Shown: piece by piece, positions 30,658-38,392 of the stretch
How the letters are laid out: each line of letters opens with the position of its first letter
Numbering within the stretch: position 1 is the first letter of the stretch
Translations under genes and position numbers: made by a program
NCBI GenBank assembly: GCA_021775555.1
Contig: JAJFHP010000040.1
Coordinates: forward strand, 1 to 64,000
DNA length: 64,000 bases
Direction of reading: 5' to 3'
Source of the DNA: Hyphomicrobiales bacterium
Lineage (GTDB): Bacteria > Pseudomonadota > Alphaproteobacteria > Rhizobiales > Methyloligellaceae
The notes under the pieces: model-generated
The model's input: the letters and a program-made list of their open reading frames with translations, nothing else
What the model was told of the DNA's origin: nothing
The model's database searches: none

Positions 30658-30921
30658 TTACTTGGTGGCCATCGGGTCCACCGATACGTAGACGCGACCT
30701 TTGGCTTTTGTGGCAAAGCTCACATTGCCTTCGCGCATGGCGAAAATCGTATGATCCTTGCCCATGCCGACGCCTTCGCCCGGGTGCCATTTGGTACCGC
30801 GCTGGCGAATGATGATGTTTCCGGGGATCACGTTCTCGCCGCCATATTTCTTGACGCCAAGCCGCCGGCCCGCTGAATCGCGTCCGTTGCGTGATGAACC
30901 ACCTGCTTTTTTATGAGCCAT
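30658..30921 (-). CDS. rpmA: 50S ribosomal protein L27
   Basis: Component of the large subunit near the peptidyl-transferase centre. 87 residues; [20 protein letters not shown] and [19 protein letters not shown] are diagnostic. Preceded by rplU with a 49-base gap and followed by a terminator. Confidence 0.97.
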   Translation of the reverse strand: MAHKKAGGSSRNGRDSAGRRLGVKKYGGENVIPGNIIIRQRGTKWHPGEGVGMGKDHTIFAMREGNVSFATKAKGRVYVSVDPMATK

Positions 30922-30970
30922 GTCTCTGTCCTCTTATCGCCCCATATACCCTATTCGGAGCGGTTCGTCG

Positions 30971-31477
30971 TTATTTTTTCGCTGCCGGTTTCTTCGCAGC
31001 TGGTTTTTTAGCTGATGCTTTTTTTGCCGGCTCTTTTGCCTTGGCTGCGGGCTTCGCATCTGCCTTTTTCGCAGCTGGTTTCTTTTCATCAGCCTTCTTG
31101 GCGTCAGCCTTGGCTTCTTTTTTTGCAGGCGCTGGTTTGGCCGCTGCCTTTGAAGGTTTTTTGCCTCCGGTCAGAATCTCGGTAATGCGAACCGCCGTCA
31201 TATGCTGGCGGTGGCCTTTCTTGCGGCGGTAGTTTTTACGCCGCTTCTTCTTGAAGACGATGATCTTGTCGGCACGCTTCTGCTCGACCACCTGGCCCGC
31301 AACGCTCGCGCCTTCCACGGTCGGTGCGCCGATCTGGGCCGCGCCTTCGCCACCAAGCATCAGCACTTGATCAAACTGGATGATTTCACCCTGTTCGCCG
31401 ACAATTTTTTCGATTTCGATAATATCTTCCGGCGCAACACGGTATTGCTTGCCGCCGGTGCGGATGACTGCATACAT
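30971..31477 (-). CDS. rplU: 50S ribosomal protein L21 with long Lys/Ala-rich tail
   Basis: Large-subunit protein that binds 23S rRNA. The first about 103 residues are ordinary L21 (MYAVIRTGGKQYRVAPEDII ... KKRRKNYRRKKGHRQHMTAVRI). The chain then continues for about 65 residues of low complexity made of Lys, Ala, Pro and some Asp/Glu (for example AKKADEKKPAAKK), giving 168 residues instead of about 103. Some alphaproteobacterial L21 proteins have such tails, resembling histone H1. I chose ATG 31477 because the L21 fold begins there. The tail probably sits outside the ribosome surface and may bind nucleic acid, which is inference. Confidence 0.93.
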   Translation of the reverse strand: MYAVIRTGGKQYRVAPEDIIEIEKIVGEQGEIIQFDQVLMLGGEGAAQIGAPTVEGASVAGQVVEQKRADKIIVFKKKRRKNYRRKKGHRQHMTAVRITEILTGGKKPSKAAAKPAPAKKEAKADAKKADEKKPAAKKADAKPAAKAKEPAKKASAKKPAAKKPAAKK

Positions 31478-31688
31478 CTCATTCGTCCTTCTTGATCCGC
31501 GCCCTGTGGCGCCGCGCTTGAAGTATCGCGGACTTGCTCGGGTTTTGAGGGCCGCCATATGCGGCCTGCCTCGGACAGCGACTTAATGCGCAAAGTTTAA
31601 TGAATTGCGCAGTTCGCCGCGCACTATACGGATCGCGTGACTTAAGTCAATTTGCTCGAAGCGGTATTTAAAAGAGGGTTACTCAGGA

Positions 31689-33185
31689 ATGGAATTACTC
31701 AGCTCAATCACCAGCGAGGGCTTGCGGCTACTTTCCTCAATATTTGTTTTTGCGGTTGGACTTGGAGTTCTTCTGCTCCTCACCCTGTTTATTGCCGACA
31801 TCACACAGAGGCGGGATGCAATTCGGCGAAATTATCCTGTGATTGGACGATTTCGGACGCTTTTCACGAGCCTGGGGGAATTCTTCCGCCAATATTTCTT
31901 CGCCCTTGACCGTGAAGAGATGCCTTTCAACCGTGCTGAACGGGACTGGGTCAATCAATCCTCTGACGGCGCAGACAATACGGCTGCCTTCGGCTCGACC
32001 AACAATCTCAGTATCCCGGGCTCGGTTATCTTTGTGAACAGCACATTCCCAACCGAAGAAGATGAAGGCATTCCCGCCCCGCCGGTCATTATCGGCCCTG
32101 ATTGTCCGGCACCTCACGAGGCGCAATCCATCATAAATATTTCAGCCATGAGTTATGGCTCGATCTCAAGGCCCGCCATCAGGGCGCTCTCAAAGGGAGC
32201 AAAATTGTCAAGTTGCTGGCTCAATACGGGCGAAGGCGGGCTTTCTCCCTATCATCTTGAAGGCGGCGGAGAACTTGTCTTCCAGATCGGCACGGCCAAT
32301 TACGGGGTGCGCAGTAAAGACGGCACGCTCGATTTTGACAAACTGAGCGAGGTCGCCTCACAGCCACAAGTCAAGATGATTGAACTCAAGCTCTCCCAAG
32401 GAGCTAAACCGGGAAAGGGCGGCTTACTGCCGGGTGTGAAAGTCACTGAGGAAATAGCATCCATTCGCGGCATACCGGAAGGCGAGGACTCCATTTCCCC
32501 CAATGGGCACCCCGGCGTTCATTCAGTATCCCAATTGCTGGATCATTTGGGCCGTATCCGGAAGGCGGCAGGCAAGCCTGTTGGTTTTAAAACGGTGATT
32601 GGCGAAACCCGGTGGCTTGAGGAGCTGTGCGAGGAAATTCACCGGCGAGGACTGAAACACGCACCGGACTTTATAACTGTCGATTCCGGCGATGGCGGCA
32701 GTGGTGCTGCCCCAATGGCCCTCATCGACAATTGCGGCCTGCTCATCCGCGAGGCCCTGCCGCTCACCATTGATGCATTAACGCGCAACGGTCTCAGGAA
32801 GCGGATCAAGGTGATTGCATCGGGCAAGATCATCTCACCTGCTGAAGTCGCCCGGGCCTATTGTGCAGGGGCCGATTTCGTCAATTCCGCGCGTGGTTTC
32901 ATGCTGGCTTTGGGCTGCATTCAGTCAATGCGCTGCAATAAGAACACCTGTCCCACGGGCATCACTACTCATGACGCCCGCCTGCAAGCCGGTCTTGACC
33001 CGCAAGACAAGGCGGTTCGTGTTCAAAATTTTGTTGAGCGAATGCGCAAGGATGTCGGGATCATCGCCCATTCCTGTGGTGTCACTCACCCACGAGCGCT
33101 CACACGCCACCATTGCCGTATCGTGCAAGCCAGTGGTCTTTCCATGCCGATGGACGAACTCCACCCGCCTCAGCGCGCCACATAG
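31689..33185 (+). CDS. FMN-binding glutamate synthase-like protein (orphan GltB domain)
   Basis: Predicted membrane-anchored flavoprotein of 498 residues. A hydrophobic N-terminus (LLSSIFVFAVGLGVLLLLTLF, split by the reading at about 14-36) is followed by the glutamate synthase central/FMN domain. Recognisable parts are SAMSYGSISRPAIRALSKGA, GEGGLSPYHLEGG, AKPGKGGLLPGVKV, ISPNGHPGVHSV, TVDSGDGGSGAAP and ALGCIQSMRCNKNTCPTGI, whose cysteines match those that hold the 3Fe-4S cluster in glutamate synthases. No glutaminase domain and no gltD are nearby. Such stand-alone proteins are common in bacteria; the reaction is unknown. Confidence 0.85.
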   Translation: MELLSSITSEGLRLLSSIFVFAVGLGVLLLLTLFIADITQRRDAIRRNYPVIGRFRTLFTSLGEFFRQYFFALDREEMPFNRAERDWVNQSSDGADNTAAFGSTNNLSIPGSVIFVNSTFPTEEDEGIPAPPVIIGPDCPAPHEAQSIINISAMSYGSISRPAIRALSKGAKLSSCWLNTGEGGLSPYHLEGGGELVFQIGTANYGVRSKDGTLDFDKLSEVASQPQVKMIELKLSQGAKPGKGGLLPGVKVTEEIASIRGIPEGEDSISPNGHPGVHSVSQLLDHLGRIRKAAGKPVGFKTVIGETRWLEELCEEIHRRGLKHAPDFITVDSGDGGSGAAPMALIDNCGLLIREALPLTIDALTRNGLRKRIKVIASGKIISPAEVARAYCAGADFVNSARGFMLALGCIQSMRCNKNTCPTGITTHDARLQAGLDPQDKAVRVQNFVERMRKDVGIIAHSCGVTHPRALTRHHCRIVQASGLSMPMDELHPPQRAT

Positions 33186-33342
33186 GCCCGGCAACCGCTC
33201 CCCCAAAACCCTGTTCAGCAGCAGGGATAGGTCGCATTTTTCATGCAAATCGGCTAGTTTCCAGACAGCATCTGATGCATCTGTCTGCACACTCAATCCC
33301 GTATAAGAGTGCATCCAGGCTAATTAACATGGAGGTGAGAAT

Positions 33343-33837
33343 ATGAAACGTTTTCTGTTTGGCGGCATCCTTGGCTGCCTGTTCGGTTTCGCTCTCGGCA
33401 TATTCATTTATCCATTCTGGTTCCTGAACGAAGCCGCCACGGAGCAACTGGTTCAGAACAGCGCCCGGGTAGAGATCGCCAAAGGCGAATTCATCCACGC
33501 CAACCCGTCCGACCCGGTCCACTATGGCAAGGGACATGTGACGCTCTTTAACGAGGGGGATGGCCGCAAGACTGTTCATCTCGCTGATGATTTTCAGGTT
33601 GGTCCGGGTCCCGCGTTCCATGTTTATCTGGTCGATCATACCAAAGTCCGCACGGCGGCAGATTTCAATGATGCCAACAAGGTTGACCTAGGCAAAATCC
33701 GTGCCTTCAGGGGGAGCCAGATCTTTCCGGTTCCGGCATCGGCGGACATGTCAACTTTCAAGAGTGTTGTTGTCTGGTGCAAGGAATTTGGCGTGTTGAT
33801 CTCTCCGGCGACACTGAAAAAGGGTAACAGTTCCTAG
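33343..33837 (+). CDS. DM13 domain protein, membrane-anchored
   Basis: Exported or anchored protein of 164 residues. GGAGGTGAG gives a strong ribosome binding site. A hydrophobic N-terminus (FGGILGCLFGFALGIFIYPF) is followed by the DM13 domain (about 45-160): GKGHVTLFNEGDG, FQVGPGPAFHVYLVD, DLGKIRAFRGSQIFPVPA and SVVVWCKEFGVLISPATL. DM13 domains carry a conserved Cys (here in VWCKEF) and have been suggested to take part in redox or electron transfer chemistry. It stands alone just upstream of tRNA-Ser. Confidence 0.85.
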   Translation: MKRFLFGGILGCLFGFALGIFIYPFWFLNEAATEQLVQNSARVEIAKGEFIHANPSDPVHYGKGHVTLFNEGDGRKTVHLADDFQVGPGPAFHVYLVDHTKVRTAADFNDANKVDLGKIRAFRGSQIFPVPASADMSTFKSVVVWCKEFGVLISPATLKKGNSS

Positions 33838-33915
33838 CGTGCTAACCCTTGAATTGTTCAACCACTCCCGATATCGAGTGTTCAGTCTCGCGACCACGCT
33901 CAAACGTATCTCTGC

Positions 33916-34005
33916 GGAGGGGTGCCGGAGTGGTTGAACGGGGCGGTCTCGAAAACCGTTGGGCGCGCAAGCGTCCCGGGGGTTCGAATCCCTCCCCCTC
34001 CGCCA
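33916..34005 (+). tRNA. tRNA-Ser (CGA)
   Basis: Class II tRNA of 90 bases. The acceptor arms GGAGGGG and CCCCTCC pair exactly, followed by G and an encoded CCA. The anticodon stem CGGT/ACCG closes the loop CTCGAAA with anticodon CGA, the variable arm is long (about 33958-33977) and the T loop is TTCGAAT. All are serine features. Confidence 0.95.
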
Positions 34006-34045
34006 TTGACATCAATTACACTTGGGAATACCGGATTCTCACAGC

Positions 34046-34249
34046 CTAGCGAGAGCGCGCCGCGCCGCGTCTCATCCCGGCATTGGAATGGGCATTCGCA
34101 CCACCGCCGATATTGCGCATTGCGTTTGACTTGGCATCAAAGTGTCCCGCCTGCGCTTTCTCTTCGCTCTTCTCACCCTTGGCACTCGGCTTGGCGGCCT
34201 TGGCGGCAGCTCTGGCTTTTGCCCTGGCCCGGGCCTTGGCTTTTGTCAT
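34046..34249 (-). CDS. Small basic Lys/Ala/Arg-rich protein
   Basis: 67 residues with a strong ribosome binding site (GGAGAAGGTG). The first 25 residues are a highly basic AK/AR helix-former (MTKAKARARAKARAAAKAAK), then a short acidic patch and a C-terminal AMRNIGGGANAHSNAGMRRG segment ending in RGAARSR. I recall similar small proteins in many Hyphomicrobiales, with an unknown role; nucleic acid binding is plausible. The gene points toward tRNA-Ser from the other strand. Confidence 0.6.
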   Translation of the reverse strand: MTKAKARARAKARAAAKAAKPSAKGEKSEEKAQAGHFDAKSNAMRNIGGGANAHSNAGMRRGAARSR

Positions 34250-34626
34250 GACAGATTCACCTTCTCCATGTGCGTGTCTGGAATACCCCTACACGATTCA
34301 CCCCCCATATGGAGAGGGAAATCGGTTCTCCGGCAAGAGGGCCAGTGACATCGAGAAGCCTTGCTCCGGCCTCTTATGCGCCTTTGCCATGCCAGAATCA
34401 GCAATTAACACTTGGTCAAGCTGGCCCGGACTACTCTTGGGTGTGTGTTCGGCAGCAAGCCATAGCCGTTTATCATATGGGCCGTTTTGTGGACTTTTAA
34501 CCGCAAAAGGTGCAAGTATCAGGGTGGTAACGTGCCCAATTTACTTACAAGCCGCCAGTTCGAGGCGGCAAGGCCTCAGGAAACAGTTCCAGCACCGTCT
34601 GCAGTACAGGACGAGGGACCGAGGGA
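34250..34626. other. Intergenic region with no gene seen
   Basis: 377 bases between two divergent genes. Apart from a 6-base stem GCCGCC/GGCGGC with a 7-base loop at 34551-34569, I find no recognised element. Promoters for both flanking genes should lie here, but none is clear enough to mark. Confidence 0.5.
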
Positions 34627-35823
34627 ATGTTGCGAAACCCGCATTACGTGTTCAGCTTGATCGTGGCCTTCGCGCTGGGATTCGTCACCGTGCTGGCGAT
34701 GCCCGTGGGTGGACCGGACGCACGCGACACAATTGCCATGCGATCGCACGGCGGCTCATCGATCCATTATAAAAGGACAATCGTAGTGGCATCCCGGGGG
34801 GTGACGACAAAACCCGCCAGGGCACCGGCCCGGCAGGTGGCAATCTCCTCTCCATTGTCAGCGGCGGATGACGCGCGTTTCCAGGACCAGGATCCGGCCT
34901 CTTCTAAATGGTCATACCCCTCCTTGACAAAACTCGTCTCAATGGCGTCTTCGCCATTTCCCTATAGCGGGCTTGTGCCACGCACCAAGCGGCCGTTCCT
35001 GAATATCCGGAATGGTGGGCGCCTGGGCCGAAAGACCGGCAGGGGCCGCGTCTACTGGGCCGACAAGACCTATAGTGACAGCCGTGTCCTGCTGCACATC
35101 CCGCGCGGCTATGACACAGGCAAGCCCTCCGTCATCGTGTTGTTCTTCCACGGCCACGGGGCAACGCTGGCCCGCGATGTTGTCGCCCGCCAGCGCTTGC
35201 CAGCGCAAATTTCTGACTCGGGCATCAACGCCGTCCTGGTGGCACCGCAATTCGCCGTTGACGCACGAGATTCAAGTGCAGGCAACTTCTGGAAACCAGG
35301 TGGCACGCGCCGCTTCCTTGACGAGGTGGCGCCACAGCTTGCCAGGTTGATCGGCGAACCGAATACTGCGGACAACTTCGCCAACCTGCCGGTCGTAATC
35401 GTCGGCTACTCGGGCGGCTATGTGCCTACAGCCTGGTCGCTTGCAAATGGCGGAATTGGAGATCGCGTGAAGGGCGTGGTTCTTCTGGACGGTCTTTATG
35501 GCGAATTCAACAGGTTCGCCAAGTGGATCGAGCGTGACAATTCGGGCTTTTTCCTGAGCGCCTATGCCACATCTACCACCAAGGGCAACGCGGCCCTCAA
35601 GGGCATTTTGAAAAAGCGCGGCATTGCCTACAGCACGAAGCTTGGACCGACACTCAAGCCAAACAGCGTTACTTTCCTCAGGGCCGTAAAAGGCCACCGG
35701 GACTATGTCACCCGTGCCTGGGCCGACAACCCGATCAGCGACTTGCTGTCACGCATACCCGGCACAGCGCCGCGCATCGACCCTGCGCGCTCTGCTTCGC
35801 TCACGGGCTCGCCTAAAAAATAA
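34627..35823 (+). CDS. Exported alpha/beta hydrolase
   Basis: Predicted secreted or anchored hydrolase of 398 residues. An N-terminal hydrophobic segment (YVFSLIVAFALGFVTVLAMPV) is followed by a low-complexity linker to about 100, then an alpha/beta hydrolase fold: SVIVLFFHGHGAT (oxyanion region), VVIVGYSGGYVPTAWSLA (nucleophile elbow G-Y-S-G-G), VVLLDGLYGEF (likely acid) and VKGHRDYV (likely His). The layout is that of esterases or depolymerases. The substrate is unknown. Confidence 0.75.
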   Translation: MLRNPHYVFSLIVAFALGFVTVLAMPVGGPDARDTIAMRSHGGSSIHYKRTIVVASRGVTTKPARAPARQVAISSPLSAADDARFQDQDPASSKWSYPSLTKLVSMASSPFPYSGLVPRTKRPFLNIRNGGRLGRKTGRGRVYWADKTYSDSRVLLHIPRGYDTGKPSVIVLFFHGHGATLARDVVARQRLPAQISDSGINAVLVAPQFAVDARDSSAGNFWKPGGTRRFLDEVAPQLARLIGEPNTADNFANLPVVIVGYSGGYVPTAWSLANGGIGDRVKGVVLLDGLYGEFNRFAKWIERDNSGFFLSAYATSTTKGNAALKGILKKRGIAYSTKLGPTLKPNSVTFLRAVKGHRDYVTRAWADNPISDLLSRIPGTAPRIDPARSASLTGSPKK

Positions 35824-35921
35824 GTATATTTTCACCCTCAATCCCTCAGTCCATGCTTGCTTGCCCCGCCACGTACCAGTAACTTGGCGCTTCCCGGCAT
35901 TTATCGAGTGATAAAGCAGCA

Positions 35922-37289
35922 ATGAGTAAAACGCGCGGCCAAGACCGCTCTGGCCAGCGCCAGCCCAAAAGTGCGGGTATCACCACATTTACCGCCAGTG
36001 CCATCGCCGTGGCCGACATGGTCGGTATTGGGGTTTTCACCAGCCTTGGCTTTCAGGTGATCGATATCACCTCTGCTTTCTCGGTCATGGTGCTGTGGAT
36101 CCTTGGTGGCGTGGTGGCGCTGTGTGGCGCCCTGTCCTACGGCGAGCTCGCCGCGGCCCTGCCGCGCTCTGGCGGTGAATATAATTTCCTCACGCGCATT
36201 TATCACCCGGCACTCGGCTTCATGGCCGGATGGCTGTCGGCTACGGTTGGCTTTACGGCGCCAATTGCCCTCGCAGCACTCGCCTTCGGGGCCTATTTCA
36301 ACGGCGTATTTCCAGGTATCGCATCACCGCTCTGGCTGGGTCTTGGCATTAGCTGGATCATTGCCATGGTGCACCTGACGGGAATGAGGCACTCCAGCCA
36401 GTTCCAGAACATTTCAACGATATTGAAAATCCTGCTGATCATCGGATTCATGGCCGCCGGATTAGTCTATGGCACTCCCGAGCCAATTTCCTTCGCGCCT
36501 TCATCGGTTGACCTCCACCACATCACCAGTGCGCCATTTGCTATTGGACTGGTGTTCGTCATGTATTCCTATTCGGGGTGGAACGCGCAGACGTACATCA
36601 TGGGCGAAATCAAGGAGCCCCGGCGCACGGTGCCGCGCTCGCTGTTCATAGCCACATTGATTGTTCTGCTGCTGTATCTCGGGCTGAACGCGGTGTTTCT
36701 CTACACCACGCCAATAGAAAAAATGGCCGGGCAGGTCGAGGTGGCGCTGGTTGCAGGAAAACATATTTTTGGCGAGGCTGGAGGCCGGATAGTCGGTGCA
36801 CTAATTTGTATCGGGCTGATTTCGACAATCAGTGCCATGACGTGGATCGGGCCGCGCGTCACTAAGGTCATGGGCGAGGATATACCCCTGTTCGCAATTT
36901 TCGCGCGCGAAACCAGCAACGGCGTACCGGCTTTCGCAATCCTGCTGCAACTCTCCATCGTAACACTGCTGATCCTGACCCAGAGCTTTGAGCATGTGCT
37001 CAATTACATCCAGTTTGCCATCACATTGTCCTCATTCCTCACCGTGCTTGGCGTGATGGTGCTGCGGTGGTCACAGCCGGAACTGGATCGGCCCTACCGC
37101 ACCTGGGGTTACCCCATCACGCCTATTATTTTTCTTGTCGTGACGGCGTTCATGATGGGATATCTGTTACTGGAGCGGCCAGTGCAGTCATTCGCCGGGC
37201 TGGCCACATTGATCGTAGGGCTGGCGGTTTATTTCTACACTCTCAAGAACAATTCAAAATCATCGCAAGGAGCTACACCCGGTGAATAG
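35922..37289 (+). CDS. APC superfamily amino acid permease
   Basis: Inner-membrane transporter of 455 residues with about 12 predicted helices. The first helix has ASAIAVADMVGIGVFTS, whose broken GIG region binds substrate backbone in this family. Loop motifs LPRSGGEYNFLTRIYHP and YSYSGWNAQTYIMGEIKEPRRTVPRSL are typical. The amino acid specificity is not evident. The last 8 bases overlap the next gene. Confidence 0.88.
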   Translation: MSKTRGQDRSGQRQPKSAGITTFTASAIAVADMVGIGVFTSLGFQVIDITSAFSVMVLWILGGVVALCGALSYGELAAALPRSGGEYNFLTRIYHPALGFMAGWLSATVGFTAPIALAALAFGAYFNGVFPGIASPLWLGLGISWIIAMVHLTGMRHSSQFQNISTILKILLIIGFMAAGLVYGTPEPISFAPSSVDLHHITSAPFAIGLVFVMYSYSGWNAQTYIMGEIKEPRRTVPRSLFIATLIVLLLYLGLNAVFLYTTPIEKMAGQVEVALVAGKHIFGEAGGRIVGALICIGLISTISAMTWIGPRVTKVMGEDIPLFAIFARETSNGVPAFAILLQLSIVTLLILTQSFEHVLNYIQFAITLSSFLTVLGVMVLRWSQPELDRPYRTWGYPITPIIFLVVTAFMMGYLLLERPVQSFAGLATLIVGLAVYFYTLKNNSKSSQGATPGE

Positions 37290-38382
37290 GATCTCTGTAC
37301 CCGCCAGAATGGCAGTCGCAGTATTTGCGCTGTTGATTTCTCTCTCACAGGCATTCGCTGCCGAACTTCCAAGCGTCAATGATACCGCGCGCTACCTGGC
37401 CGGGTTGAAACCCTCAGAAGGCTCGCCCCTGGCGCGCCTGACTAAGGAAGGGGGCTGGGTTCACCATGCCCGCACCATGGATGCCGCCTGGAAGCGCATC
37501 GAATCGCGGCAGCTCAGCAAGATCCGCGTCTGGTCCAAGGAGAATGTACCGGGCAAGCGCAAGCAGATGCTGTATATGTTCTCAGGTCCGGATTTTCTCT
37601 ACGCCAACGCCTTCTACCCCAATGCTGAAACCTATGTGCTTAGCGCCCTGGAACCGGTTGGCCCGATCCCCAACATGGCAAAATTTTCTCCGGGCTCGCG
37701 GTCAGGCGCACTACATGAGCTCCGGGGGTCCATGCAGACGGTGCTGAACTATTCCTTCTTCATCACCAAGCATATGAAGTCTGAACTGCGTTCGGGAAAT
37801 ATGCGTGGCACCCTGCCGGTGCTGTTCGTGTTCCTTGCGCGTTCAGGAAACACCATCAACGAAGTTGAATATGTTTTCCTGAACCCCGACGGTCTCGTCG
37901 TCCCGAAAGACGCCGCCTTAAAGGGTAATTCTCCGGGTGTCCGGATTGCCTTTACGGACAAGGGCGGCAAAGCCAAGACGTTGTATTATTTCCGTACCGA
38001 CCTTTCCAATGGCGGTTTGAAGAAAAGCGGCTTTCGCGAATTCTCAAAAGGCCTTGGCCTCGCCGACGCCCTGATCAAGAGCGCGTCATACCTGCTGCAC
38101 AGCGGCAATTTTACCGTTGCGCGTGAGTTCCTGCTGAAACAGAGCGATGTCATCATTCAGGACCCTTCCGGGATCCCGCTGCGGCATATCCCGAAAGACG
38201 CATGGGACTTTCATCCCTTCGGCCGTTATGTCGGCCCGATCAGCATCTTTAAAGGCCGCTACCAGCGAGATCTGAAGCAACTGTTTTCAAAGAACCGCGC
38301 CAAGCCGGTCAAGTTTGGCATCGGCTATCGCTGGAAGTTGAATGAAACGTCAGTGCTGCTCGCCATCAAGAAGAAGCCCTAG
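37282..38382 (+). CDS. Exported protein of unknown function
   Basis: 366 residues from GTG 37282, which has AAGGAG about eight bases upstream inside the permease gene. A signal peptide (about 1-26) ends at AFAAE. The body has a segment WSKENVPGKRKQMLYMFSGPDFLYANAFYP (split here: the WSKEN and MFSGPDFLYANAFYP parts are striking) and alternating strands later; no cysteines are obvious in the mature chain. I recall similar proteins in many bacteria without a known role. Translational overlap with the permease suggests related function. Confidence 0.65.
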   Translation: MNRISVPARMAVAVFALLISLSQAFAAELPSVNDTARYLAGLKPSEGSPLARLTKEGGWVHHARTMDAAWKRIESRQLSKIRVWSKENVPGKRKQMLYMFSGPDFLYANAFYPNAETYVLSALEPVGPIPNMAKFSPGSRSGALHELRGSMQTVLNYSFFITKHMKSELRSGNMRGTLPVLFVFLARSGNTINEVEYVFLNPDGLVVPKDAALKGNSPGVRIAFTDKGGKAKTLYYFRTDLSNGGLKKSGFREFSKGLGLADALIKSASYLLHSGNFTVAREFLLKQSDVIIQDPSGIPLRHIPKDAWDFHPFGRYVGPISIFKGRYQRDLKQLFSKNRAKPVKFGIGYRWKLNETSVLLAIKKKP

Positions 38383-38392
38383 AGCCAGACGT

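Noticed and set aside
34083-34772. 229-residue open frame on the plus strand
   Set aside because: Opposite the small basic protein and running into the hydrolase gene in another frame; hydrophobic runs are the antisense of AK-rich codons.
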